A DNA stretch of 49,613 bases from JADJNY01 sp046349615 (GTDB taxonomy: Bacteria; Planctomycetota; UBA1135; GCA-002686595): NCBI GenBank assembly GCA_046349615.1, contig JAXMBZ010000020.1, positions 1-49,613 on the forward strand. Direction: 5' to 3'. Made by a program: the position numbers and the translations under genes. The notes beneath the pieces are model-generated. The model saw only the letters and a list, made by a program, of their open reading frames with translations, was not told the DNA's origin and ran no database searches. Positions 25,224-33,928 of this stretch are shown in pieces. How positions within the stretch are numbered: the stretch's first letter is position 1; each line of letters starts with the position of its first letter.

Positions 25224-28200
25224 ATGTCCGCCCCCGACGACGTCCCGGTCGAGCCCAGCTCTCCGTCCATCGCCGCACGTTTGCGCGAGCGCTACGGCGC
25301 CGAGGTCGATCCGGCCGTCGAGCTGAACCCCGACGACGAACGTACGCGCGGCGCGACGGAGCCTGGCCCGCGTTCCGCGATCACCGGCGGTGTGCTCGCG
25401 CGCCTCGGTTCGCGCGGACAAGGCGCGTCGCGTTACTCCGTGCGCGGCGAAATCGCACGCGGCGGGATGGGCGCGATCCTCGACGTGTACGACTCGGACT
25501 TGCGACGCCGGCTCGCGATGAAGGTCGTGCTCGACCGCGATTCCGGCACGGCGGATTCGGCGGCGCGCACGGTGGATCCGGCGACGCTCGCGCGCTTCCT
25601 CGAGGAAGCGCAGGTGACGGGCCAGCTCGACCACCCCGGGATCGTCCCGGTGCACGAGCTCGGCCTCGATGCGAACGGTCAGGTGTATTTCACGATGCGC
25701 CTCGTGCGCGGACGCGACCTCGAGAGCGTCTTCACGCTGGCGTCGCGCGGCGAGGAAGGGTGGACGACGACGCGCGTGCTCGGCGTGTTGCTCAAGGTGT
25801 GCGAAGCGATGGCCTACGCGCACTCGAAGGGCGTCGTGCACCGCGACTTGAAGCCCGCGAACGTGATGGTCGGGCGCTTCGGCGAGGTGTACGTGATGGA
25901 CTGGGGCCTCGCGCGAGTGCGCGAGCACGTCGATCGGCACGACGTGCGCCCCGCCGCGGCCGTGCAGGGTGGACCGCGCGCGACGTTCGGCGCGAAAGCG
26001 CAGGAGTACGGGGCGGGCGGAAACCCCGAGGTCTTCGAGCGGATCGAGACGGACCGGCGCGAGGCCTCGCGCACGTTCACGGACGAGGCGCTCAAGACCG
26101 TCGACGGCGACGTGATCGGCACGCCGAGCTACATGGCTCCCGAGCAGGCGCGCGGTGATCTCGGCGAGATCGACGAACGCACCGACGTCTACGCGGCGGG
26201 AGCGATGCTCTACCGGTTGCTCACCGGGCTCGCGCCCTACACGTCGCGCACGGAGCGCTACACGGCGCGGCAGATCTGGGAGTCCGTCCTCCAAGGTCCG
26301 CCGCGCCGCATCGAGGACCTGGCGCCCGAAGCTCCGGCCGAGCTCGTCGCGATCTGCGAGAAGGCGATGCAGCGGGAGAAGTCGGCGCGCTACGCGAACA
26401 TGCTCGCGCTCGCCGAGGACCTGCGCGCGTTCCTCGAAGGCCGTGTCGTTCGGGCGTTCGAGACCGGCACCGTCGCCGAGGCGCGGAAGTGGGTGAGCCG
26501 CAATCGCGCGCTCGCCGCGGCGCTCGCGGGCGGCGTGCTCGCGCTCGTCGCCGGCCTCGTCGCGAGCCTCGTGTTCGCCAAGGACGCGCGCGACAGCGCG
26601 GAGCTCGCCGAGAAGCGCCGCGGGGAAGCGGCTGCGAACGCGCAGCTCGCGGAGACGCGACGCGGCGAGGCGGAGTCGAACGCGCAGCTCGCGGAACGAC
26701 GCCGCGTCGAGGCCGAGCAGAGCGCGCAGCTCGCGGAGCAGCGTCGCGTGGAAGCCGACGCGAACGCGCAGCTCGCCGAAGCGCGGCGCATCGAGGCGGA
26801 CGCGAACGCGACCGAGGCGCGAAAGCAGGCTGCGATCGCGACGGAGACGAACGCGTTCCTGAACGACGACGTGCTCGCCGCGATCGCTCCCGAGCACCAA
26901 GGCGTCGACGTGTCCATGAAGACGGTCCTCGACCGCGCAGCGCTGACGCTCGGGATGCGGCCGCTCTCGCCCGAGGTCGAGTCCGCGCTCCGCATGACGA
27001 TCGGGACGAGCTACGAGAAGCTCGGCGAGTTCGATTCCGCCCGCAAGCAGTTCGAGCGGGCGCTCGAGCTGCGCCGCGGCCTCGACGGCGGGCGCAGCGA
27101 GCTCGCGATCCAGTCGCGCATCAGCCTCGCGGGTTCGCTGACGTTGCTCGGCAGGCAGCGCGACGCGCTCGCGCTCTACCGCGAGTCGATCCCGATCGCG
27201 ACCGAGGTCCTCGGCCCGCGACATCGAGGCACGCTCGCGTTGCGCAGCGACTACGCGCTCGCTCTGAGCCACGAAGGACGCCGCGGCGAGGCGCGCGCCG
27301 AATTCGAAGCCGTGCTGAACGATCAGGACGCGGCGAGCTCGCCCAACGACCCGAACGTCATCTCCGCGGAGAACAACCTCGGCAATCTCGACCTCGACGA
27401 GGGCCGCTACGCCGACGCGATCGAGCGCTTCGAGCACGTCGTCCAGCGCCGGATGGACACCGGCGGTGCGCGCGATCCGGAGACGTTGCGCGGGCGCGGG
27501 AACCTCGCGCTCGCCCTCATGCGCGGCGGGCGTGTGCGCGAGAGCGAGGCGGAGCTCGTCGAGATCGTGCCTATCATGCGCGAGGTGTTCGGCAACGACC
27601 ATCCGACGCTCGGCCGCGCGCTCGGCACGTACGGCACGCTGCTGTACACGCAGGGTCGCACGCGCGAAGCGGAGCCCGTTTTCGCGGAAGCGCTGAAGAT
27701 CCTCGAGGCGAAGCTGGGCTCCGAGCACCCGGACACGCTCCTCGCGCGCCACAACCTCGCGACGTCGATCACCGATCCGAAGCGTCAGCCGGAAGTCCTC
27801 GAGCTCCACCGCGCCGTCTACGAAGCGCAGAAGAAGACGCTCGGCCCCGAGCACCCGGCGACGCTCGACTCGATGAACTCCGTCGCGAGCACGCTGCTCT
27901 CGCTCGCGCGCCTCGACGAAGCCGAGACCGCGTACCGCGAGCTCGTGAAGCTCTCCGAGGACGTCCACGGTTCCGAACACCCGTTCACGCTCATCGTGCG
28001 CGAGAACCTGGCGAACGTCCTCTACTCGCGGCGTGACTACGCCGGCGCGGCGGAGATCGACCGCGACGTGCTCGACATCCGCAAGCGCATCCTCGGCGAC
28101 GACCACCCCGACGTCGCGAAGTCGACGTACAACCTCGGAATGGTCCTTCTCGGGAAGGGCGAGTTCGAAGGCGCGCTGGCGCTGTTCGAGGAGGCGCGCG

Positions 28201-28691
28201 AGCGCAACCAGCGCGCGTACGGCTCATCCCATCCGAACGTCGTGATGAGCGGCGAGAAGGTCGGCGACGTGCAGATGAAGCTCGAGCGCTTCGCTGACGC
28301 CGCGAAGACGTACCAACTCGTGCTCGCGGCCTTGAAGGAGGCGAATCGCGAAGACGAGGAGACGGGCTACGTGCTCCACCAGATCGGCGCGGCGTTCTCG
28401 AGGCAGGGCGACGACGCGGGTGCGCTCGAGTGGTTCGACCGCGCGTTCGCGCTCCGGGAGCGGCGGATCGGGCCCGATGCGTTCGGCACGAAGCTCACGC
28501 TGCTCTACCGCGTGCGGACGCTCCACAAGCTCGGCCGCGACGTCGAGGCCGAGCCCGTCGGGCTCGACTTCATGAAGCGCATGGACCGGGATCCGAAGCC
28601 GAACGCCGACTTGGTGAAGCGCGGGCGCGAGCTGCTCGTCGAGATCTACACCGCGCTCGGCAAGCCGGACAAGGCGAACGACTGGCGCTGA
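25224..28691 (+). CDS. Ser/Thr protein kinase with transmembrane helix, coiled coil and kinesin-light-chain-like TPR tail
   Basis: 1155 aa from the ATG at 25224; upstream in-frame starts are less likely. The kinase domain (about 71-405) has ARGGMG, AMK with Lys100, HRDLKPAN with catalytic Asp208, DWG in place of DFG at 226-228, and GTPSYMAPEQ 299-308. About 65 residues between DWG and GTPSYMAPE form an enlarged activation segment. One transmembrane helix lies at about 429-452. Residues 455-540 are a coiled coil made of a repeating 14-residue unit (AxLAExRRxEAxxN). About a dozen TPR units of the kinesin-light-chain type (LGxxHPxTL) run to the end. This architecture is common in Planctomycetota. 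The kinase faces the cytoplasm; the TPR part would be outside the membrane if topology is simple, where it could sense proteins. Targets are unknown. Confidence 0.9.
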   Translation: MSAPDDVPVEPSSPSIAARLRERYGAEVDPAVELNPDDERTRGATEPGPRSAITGGVLARLGSRGQGASRYSVRGEIARGGMGAILDVYDSDLRRRLAMKVVLDRDSGTADSAARTVDPATLARFLEEAQVTGQLDHPGIVPVHELGLDANGQVYFTMRLVRGRDLESVFTLASRGEEGWTTTRVLGVLLKVCEAMAYAHSKGVVHRDLKPANVMVGRFGEVYVMDWGLARVREHVDRHDVRPAAAVQGGPRATFGAKAQEYGAGGNPEVFERIETDRREASRTFTDEALKTVDGDVIGTPSYMAPEQARGDLGEIDERTDVYAAGAMLYRLLTGLAPYTSRTERYTARQIWESVLQGPPRRIEDLAPEAPAELVAICEKAMQREKSARYANMLALAEDLRAFLEGRVVRAFETGTVAEARKWVSRNRALAAALAGGVLALVAGLVASLVFAKDARDSAELAEKRRGEAAANAQLAETRRGEAESNAQLAERRRVEAEQSAQLAEQRRVEADANAQLAEARRIEADANATEARKQAAIATETNAFLNDDVLAAIAPEHQGVDVSMKTVLDRAALTLGMRPLSPEVESALRMTIGTSYEKLGEFDSARKQFERALELRRGLDGGRSELAIQSRISLAGSLTLLGRQRDALALYRESIPIATEVLGPRHRGTLALRSDYALALSHEGRRGEARAEFEAVLNDQDAASSPNDPNVISAENNLGNLDLDEGRYADAIERFEHVVQRRMDTGGARDPETLRGRGNLALALMRGGRVRESEAELVEIVPIMREVFGNDHPTLGRALGTYGTLLYTQGRTREAEPVFAEALKILEAKLGSEHPDTLLARHNLATSITDPKRQPEVLELHRAVYEAQKKTLGPEHPATLDSMNSVASTLLSLARLDEAETAYRELVKLSEDVHGSEHPFTLIVRENLANVLYSRRDYAGAAEIDRDVLDIRKRILGDDHPDVAKSTYNLGMVLLGKGEFEGALALFEEARERNQRAYGSSHPNVVMSGEKVGDVQMKLERFADAAKTYQLVLAALKEANREDEETGYVLHQIGAAFSRQGDDAGALEWFDRAFALRERRIGPDAFGTKLTLLYRVRTLHKLGRDVEAEPVGLDFMKRMDRDPKPNADLVKRGRELLVEIYTALGKPDKANDWR

Positions 28692-28748
28692 CTGGAGAGC
28701 GCGGGCGTTCGTTCGGGGAGCGGTAGCAGAGCCGTCCGGACGACGACG

Positions 28749-28785
28749 GCGCGCGAAGCGCGCGCGCGGTGCGGACGATCGTCCG
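28749..28785. promoter_or_regulatory. Two adjacent inverted repeats in the leader of the propeller-like gene
   Basis: A 6-bp GC hairpin with loop GAA at 28749-28763 is followed by the perfect palindrome CGGACGATCGTCCG at 28772-28785. They lie between the kinase stop and the next gene, so the hairpin might end the kinase transcript and the palindrome might be an operator. Evidence is symmetry only. Confidence 0.3.
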
Positions 28786-28902
28786 TGAGGGCCGTTCGAG
28801 GAAACGAGGAGATTTCTCCGTCGGCGTCGCCGCGCGCTGCGCTCCTCTTCCTTGCGGAGGCCCTCCACCGGCCGCCGTTCGAGTCCCCAGGAAACCCAGC
28901 TC

Positions 28903-30810
28903 ATGCCCTCGCTTCAACGCACTGTCGCGGCCGCGTTCCTCCTCACCGGCATCTCGCTCTCGTCTCCGCTCGCGCGTGGAACGCCGCAAGTCTCACCGGG
29001 TTGGGACCCGAGCACGTCGCAGCGCTGGAGCGCGCGACCGCTTCCGCCCGACTTCACGCCGTCCACGACCGTTCGCTCGCTCGGCACGTCGCTCTACTTC
29101 CAGACGCCGTCGCACGTGTACCTGTGGTCGGCGATCACGCTGCGTTGGGTGTCGGTCCCGGTGTCCTCGACCGCAGTCGTGACGCAGTACAACGCCTACA
29201 TCACGATCGAGGACGGAGCTCGCCTCCACGCGTTCGCGACCCGCACGGGGCGTGTCGAGACGCTCGATCTCGCTTCCGCACCCACGGTCTACCATGGACC
29301 GAGTTCGAGCAACTGGCTCTCGATCGCCGTTCTCGGCACCGACGCGTGGTCGTTCGGCGCTTTCGACGGGCGATGGCGCCACGCGACGTTGCACGGGCCC
29401 GTGTCCGGCATGAGCATCACCTCGACGACGGGGATCTTCTCCGACGGCGTCGAGATCTACGGAGTGAGTGCCTACTACGGGGACTTGGTCGCCGCGCCGA
29501 TCCCCGCGGGCGCCGCCCTCGCCATGGGCGGCGACGAGGTGGTCGCGTGGACGCCGGCGACGGCGGCGGGATTCTCGACTCACACGAACACGTGGTCGAC
29601 GACCGCACTCACGAGTGGAACCCTCCTCACCGCGGAGAGGGGCTACGCGATGTTCCAAGACGCCGCTGGGTTCGTCGCCTACAGCCCGGCCACGGCCACG
29701 TTCGAGCGGCTCGCCGCGCCGCCTGCGCCCTCCTTCAGCGCGGGCCGATACGTCGCGAGCGTGCGCAGCGGAGACGATCTCTGGGCCTACGACAGCGCGC
29801 ACAACGCGTTCAAGCCGCGGACCTTCGCCTCGACGCCCATCGTGATGCTCGACGACGAGGTGCTCGTCGCGAAGGACGCCGTGGGTGTGTCCGCGTTCTC
29901 GATCGCGACGGGTTCGTTCTCGACGCACCAGCTCGGGTCCTTCTCCGTCCAGACGAACGACGCCATGGCGTGGATCGACGACGGCGGCCAGGGCTTCGCG
30001 TTCAGCGCGCTCGAAGGCGTGTGGCGGCGGTTCCCCGAAACGCTGGTCGGCGCACAGGTGAACGTGCTCAGGAACGTCGTGGTCGTCGCGACCGCGCAGG
30101 CGTACCACGCGTTCGCCGGACGCTCCGCGGAGTGGATCGAGTTGCCGACGAGCGTGCCGTTCACGTACTCGGCTCCGACCACCGGCGACGTGTTCGTCGC
30201 GATCGATGGAACGACGTTGAACGTGTTCGACGGCGTGGTCGGGCGTTGGGCGGCGACCTCGATCGCCGCGCCGATCCTCGCGAGCGACATCTGGCGCCAA
30301 ACCTACGTCGGGTTCGACGGGACCACCGCGCACGGATTCGGGCTGATGAACAACGCGTGGAGCGACGTCGCGGTTCAGGGGACGTTCCAGGCGCTCGATG
30401 CGAACTCGTCGTGCGGTTGGGTCCTGACGAGCACGCACGTCTATGCGTTCTCGGCCCACGGGTCGCTCTCGACCCTCTCGCGCTATCCGGAGTTCTCACG
30501 CATCCAACCGTTCGGATCGCCTCTGCGCCTGATCCAGGCCGGCGTCCCGGGAACACGCGTGACGGCGATCATCGCGCGCGAGGGCTCCTACCTGCCCCAG
30601 TTCCTCGGCGGGACGCTGTTCCTCGATCCGTCGAGCGCGTTCCTGCGGGTCTCGCTCGGCGTCGTGCCGTCGACCGGAGTGCTCGACGTTCCGTTCGATC
30701 TGTCGACGCTGCCCGGATTGCGAGGAGAGACGCTCCACGTGCAGACCATGCTCAAGGCCCCCGGGGCGCCGATGCGGCTCGCGAACTCGATCGCTCCGGT
30801 GATCCTGTGA
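28903..30810 (+). CDS. Secreted beta-rich (propeller-like) protein of unknown function
   Basis: 635 aa from the ATG at 28903, giving the signal peptide MPSLQRTVAAAFLLTGISLS. The mature part consists of many similar segments of about 45 residues in which short beta strands and a Trp/Tyr occur (DDLWAYDSAHNAFKPRTF, for example). This is the texture of a beta-propeller, although I cannot assign a family. The last 100 residues form a different beta domain ending NSIAPVIL, similar in style to C-terminal domains of other secreted planctomycete proteins. The stop overlaps the GTG start of the hydrolase gene (GTGA), so the two are translationally coupled. No catalytic motif is seen. Confidence 0.75.
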   Translation: MPSLQRTVAAAFLLTGISLSSPLARGTPQVSPGWDPSTSQRWSARPLPPDFTPSTTVRSLGTSLYFQTPSHVYLWSAITLRWVSVPVSSTAVVTQYNAYITIEDGARLHAFATRTGRVETLDLASAPTVYHGPSSSNWLSIAVLGTDAWSFGAFDGRWRHATLHGPVSGMSITSTTGIFSDGVEIYGVSAYYGDLVAAPIPAGAALAMGGDEVVAWTPATAAGFSTHTNTWSTTALTSGTLLTAERGYAMFQDAAGFVAYSPATATFERLAAPPAPSFSAGRYVASVRSGDDLWAYDSAHNAFKPRTFASTPIVMLDDEVLVAKDAVGVSAFSIATGSFSTHQLGSFSVQTNDAMAWIDDGGQGFAFSALEGVWRRFPETLVGAQVNVLRNVVVVATAQAYHAFAGRSAEWIELPTSVPFTYSAPTTGDVFVAIDGTTLNVFDGVVGRWAATSIAAPILASDIWRQTYVGFDGTTAHGFGLMNNAWSDVAVQGTFQALDANSSCGWVLTSTHVYAFSAHGSLSTLSRYPEFSRIQPFGSPLRLIQAGVPGTRVTAIIAREGSYLPQFLGGTLFLDPSSAFLRVSLGVVPSTGVLDVPFDLSTLPGLRGETLHVQTMLKAPGAPMRLANSIAPVIL

Positions 30811-31736
30811 AGCTCGTGCGTTCGTTCTGGACCCTCCTCGCCGGAGTCGCGCTCGGCATCGGAGGCATCGCGGCGTGGAGCGCGTTCCAACCGTCCGTCG
30901 AAGCACGTCCGCCTCGGCTTCCCGTCGTCGCGGTCGGGAGTCGCATCACCTGGAACGTCCCGTACGTCGACGGAGCGTCGGAGCAACAGACGCTCGACGT
31001 GTACGCGCCGCCGGACGTGAAGGGCGCGCCCGTCGTCGTCTACGTGCACCGCGGCGAGTGGGCGCGCGGCGACAAGTCGGAGGTCTCGTACAAACCCAAG
31101 CTCTTCAACGAGCGCGGCATCGTGTTCGTCAGCGTGAACTACCGGTTGAGCGACGTCGCGCGTCATCCGGCGCAGGTGGACGACGTCGCAGCCGCCGTGC
31201 GTTGGGTCGTCGACCACATCGCGGAGCACGGCGGCTCGCCGCAGCGGATCGTCTTGATGGGCCACTCCGCGGGATGCCACATCGCGAGCCTCGTCGGGCT
31301 CGACCCGCGCCCGCTCGCGAAGGTCGGACTCACGCCCGACGTGTTGCGCGGCGTCGTGTGTTGGAGCGGTGGAGCCTACGACCTCGCCGCCAAGGTCGCC
31401 GAAGGCGGGATGTACAAGCCGTACATCGAGAAGAACTTCGGAGCCGAGCGACCCGGGCTCGACGACGCGTCCCCGATCCATCACGCGGACGAAGCGCGTC
31501 CAAACGTCCGCTTCCTCTTCGTCAGCGCGAGCGAAGGGAATCCGTCGTCGCGCGCGCTCAGCGAAACGATGACGAAGAAGATCGAGCAGGCAGGCGGTCG
31601 AGCGTCCGCGTTGACGCTGGAAGGCAAGACGCACTTCACGGCCGACTACGACTGCGGCCGGCCCGAGGATCCGCTCGACTCGGGCGCCGCGCTCGCCCGC
31701 TTCGTCGAGGAAGCCGCGACGGTCGAGCCGAACTGA
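30807..31736 (+). CDS. Alpha/beta hydrolase, carboxylesterase-like (BD-FAE type), with altered oxyanion motif
   Basis: 309 aa from a GTG that overlaps the previous stop. The N-terminus is a signal anchor (LLAGVALGIGGIAAW), so the enzyme is probably exported or membrane-tethered. The nucleophile elbow is GHSAG and the catalytic His is in KTHFTAD. The strand VVVYVHRGEWARGDKS aligns with the HGGGW oxyanion-hole motif of this family but reads HRGEW, losing two glycines. The acid residue position has SASEGN, so Glu may replace Asp. Either the substrate pocket has changed or activity is reduced. Operon partner is the secreted propeller-like protein. Esterase activity is likely; the substrate is unknown. 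Confidence 0.82.
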   Translation: MKLVRSFWTLLAGVALGIGGIAAWSAFQPSVEARPPRLPVVAVGSRITWNVPYVDGASEQQTLDVYAPPDVKGAPVVVYVHRGEWARGDKSEVSYKPKLFNERGIVFVSVNYRLSDVARHPAQVDDVAAAVRWVVDHIAEHGGSPQRIVLMGHSAGCHIASLVGLDPRPLAKVGLTPDVLRGVVCWSGGAYDLAAKVAEGGMYKPYIEKNFGAERPGLDDASPIHHADEARPNVRFLFVSASEGNPSSRALSETMTKKIEQAGGRASALTLEGKTHFTADYDCGRPEDPLDSGAALARFVEEAATVEPN

Positions 31737-31747
31737 CGCGATTCGTC

Positions 31748-31774
31748 GAGCGTCCCCCGTCGGCGGGGGCGCTC
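31748..31774. terminator. Bidirectional terminator-like hairpin between convergent genes
   Basis: GAGCG-T-CCCCC pairs with GGGGG-CGCTC around a 6-base loop (one bulged T), in the 45-bp gap between the ends of the hydrolase (plus) and the amidohydrolase (minus). The position fits termination from both sides. Confidence 0.6.
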
Positions 31775-31781
31775 CTCCGCG

Positions 31782-33161
31782 TCACGTCCCGTTCGCGAGG
31801 TAATCCGCCGCGAGGTGCGCCATCACGCGCGCGCCGGTCGGGAGCGCGCTCTCGTCGACGTAGAAGCGCGGCGAGTGGTTCGAGTCGGCGGTCTCGACGT
31901 CCTTCGGCGGCGTGATGCCGAGGAACACGAACATGCCGGGCACGGTGCGGGCGAAGAACGAGAAGTCCTCGGCGCCGGTGATCTTGCGCACTTCCTTGAC
32001 GCGGCCCGGCGCGACGCGCTCGAGCGTCGGCTGCATGCGCGCGACGAGCGCGGGATCGTTCGACGTCACGGGGTAGCCGATCTCGATGTGCACGTCGGCG
32101 TGCGTGCCGTGCGCGGCGGCGATGCTCTGCGCGATGCGCGTGAGCTTCGCGTGGATGTCCTTGCGCTGGTCCTCGTCGAAGGTGCGGATCGTGCCGACGA
32201 GGCGCGCCTTGTCCGGGATGATGTTGTTGCGCACGCCGGAGTCGAACACGCCGACGGTGACGACCGCCGGTTCCTTGGTGAGGTCGGTCTCGCGCGAGAC
32301 GATCGTCTGGAGCGCGTTCACGATCTCGCTGCCGATCACGATCGGGTCGATGCCGGCCCAGGGCTTCGAGCCGTGCGTCTGGTGGCCCGCGACGACGATC
32401 TCGAACTTGTCCGCGGCGGCGAGCATCGGACCCTTGCACCATCCGACGAGGCCCGCGGGCTGACCCGCGAAGACGTGCAGCCCGAACACGGCGTCGACCT
32501 TCGGGTTCAGGAGCGCGCCCTCCTTCACCATGAGCTCGGCGCCCGCGGGGTACTCGGCGATCGGCACGCCTTCTTCGGCGGGTTGGAAGAGGAGCACGAC
32601 GGTGCCCGCGAGCTCGTTCTTCACCGACGCGAGCGCGTCCGCCGCGGAGAGCAGCATCGCGGTGTGCGCGTCGTGGCCGCACGCGTGCATGACGCCGACG
32701 GACTTGCCGTCGTAGGTCGACGTCGCGGTGCTCTTGAACGGCACGTCGACTTCCTCCTTCACCGGGAGCGCGTCCATGTCGGCGCGCAGCGCGACGACCG
32801 GGCCGGGCTTCGCGCCTTGGATCACGCAGACGATGCCGTTCTTCGCGACGCCGGTGCGCGGCGAGAGGCCCATCTCGCGCAGACGCTCCGCGACGAACTT
32901 CGCGGTCTCGACCTCGTGGTTGCTGAGCTCGGGGTGCTGGTGGAGGTGACGACGCCACTCGATCAGCTTCCCTTCGGTCGACTTCAGGCGCGCGTCGATC
33001 GCGCTCGCGAGCGCCGACGCGGCGGCGGGCTGCGCGGCGACGAGCTCGTTCGCGCCGGAGCGCGCGTCGCTGGGCGAAGACGCGCTGTGCAGGGCCTCGC
33101 ATGCGGCGAGCGGCAGGAGCACGGCGGACAGAAGGGTGTAGGAGCGGAGCGCGCTGGTCAT
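31782..33161 (-). CDS. M20-family amidohydrolase, predicted lipoprotein
   Basis: 459 aa from the ATG at 33161. The N-terminus has a lipoprotein signal with lipobox LAAC. The peptidase M20D/HipO-AbgB pattern is complete: LRADMDALP, MHACGHDAH (Cys and His metal ligands), FQPAEEG (Glu ligands), GLHV, and near the end TGAEDFSFF. These enzymes use two metal ions to hydrolyse N-acyl or N-aryl amino acids. A lipid-anchored periplasmic location is unusual compared with the cytoplasmic enzymes of this family and suggests use of external conjugates or peptides. It is followed on the same strand by no close gene. The HutD-family gene lies just upstream by 32 bp and may be in the same operon. Confidence 0.92.
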   Translation of the reverse strand: MTSALRSYTLLSAVLLPLAACEALHSASSPSDARSGANELVAAQPAAASALASAIDARLKSTEGKLIEWRRHLHQHPELSNHEVETAKFVAERLREMGLSPRTGVAKNGIVCVIQGAKPGPVVALRADMDALPVKEEVDVPFKSTATSTYDGKSVGVMHACGHDAHTAMLLSAADALASVKNELAGTVVLLFQPAEEGVPIAEYPAGAELMVKEGALLNPKVDAVFGLHVFAGQPAGLVGWCKGPMLAAADKFEIVVAGHQTHGSKPWAGIDPIVIGSEIVNALQTIVSRETDLTKEPAVVTVGVFDSGVRNNIIPDKARLVGTIRTFDEDQRKDIHAKLTRIAQSIAAAHGTHADVHIEIGYPVTSNDPALVARMQPTLERVAPGRVKEVRKITGAEDFSFFARTVPGMFVFLGITPPKDVETADSNHSPRFYVDESALPTGARVMAHLAADYLANGT

Positions 33162-33193
33162 GCCGCGGAGGATACCCGGTCCGCGCCGCGCCC

Positions 33194-33814
33194 TCATCCT
33201 CTCGACGGCCCAACTCGCACGAGGAGCACGACGCATCCCTCCGCCGAGCCCGCGAGCTCGAACTCCTCGGTCGTGCGCGCCTCGCGGATCCAGAGGCTGT
33301 CGCCTTCGTCGAGCTCGAACGGCTCCTCTTCACCCGTGACGCGCGCCGTCAGGCCGCCGACGAGCGCGTGCGCGAACACGTGCGCCGCGTCCGCGGTCTC
33401 GAGCGCCCGCCGTCGGCCGAGCCGGAGCACTTCGACCTCCGCCTCGACGACGTCGCGGCGGAAGATCACGTTGAAGTCGCTCACCGGTCCGCGCACGAGC
33501 GCGCCCTCGGTGCTCCAATCGCCCGAGAACCGATACGGCTCGAGCGCGCGCAGCCGGGCGCGCGAGGCTTCGTCGCCGTGCGTCAACACGAGCCCCGCGC
33601 CGCGCGTCACGACGAGGATGCGCTCGAAGCCGGGGAAGGACGAAAACGCTCCGTCCGCGTCGACCGCGGCCTTCGAAATGCGCCAGGAGAAGTCGCCGCG
33701 CTCGAACGACGCGTGCTCGGGGAAGAGCGCGAGCTCCTCCGTCACGCCGCGGCCGTTCTTCCACGGCACGCGGCGCGCGTCGTCCGGGGCGAGATGGAGC
33801 ACCTCACGCGGCAT
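33194..33814 (-). CDS. HutD-family cupin-like protein
   Basis: 206 aa from the ATG at 33814. The sequence opens LAPDDARRVPWKNGRGVTEELALFP, the clear HutD signature, continues with FSWRISKAAVDADGAFSSFPGFERIL, and ends in a bicupin-like beta fold. HutD proteins are often found with histidine-utilisation genes and may bind formylated intermediates, but no hut gene is visible in this window. It precedes the M20 amidohydrolase by 32 bp on the same strand, which may indicate co-transcription. The family assignment is strong; the role is open. Confidence 0.88.
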   Translation of the reverse strand: MPREVLHLAPDDARRVPWKNGRGVTEELALFPEHASFERGDFSWRISKAAVDADGAFSSFPGFERILVVTRGAGLVLTHGDEASRARLRALEPYRFSGDWSTEGALVRGPVSDFNVIFRRDVVEAEVEVLRLGRRRALETADAAHVFAHALVGGLTARVTGEEEPFELDEGDSLWIREARTTEEFELAGSAEGCVVLLVRVGPSRG

Positions 33815-33928
33815 GCCGTTCTCTCTCGGAGCGCGGTGAGGATGCGTGCCGGGACGACACGGAGCGCGCACGAACACGAGTCGCGCGCAAGAGCCCGTCG
33901 CGTCGAAGTTGCATGAGTCGTTCGCGGC

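Noticed and set aside
28785..30806. In-frame upstream extension of the hydrolase gene through the propeller-like gene
   Set aside because: The frame is open, but the propeller-like gene with a signal peptide occupies another frame there. The hydrolase signal anchor begins exactly at the GTG that overlaps its stop.
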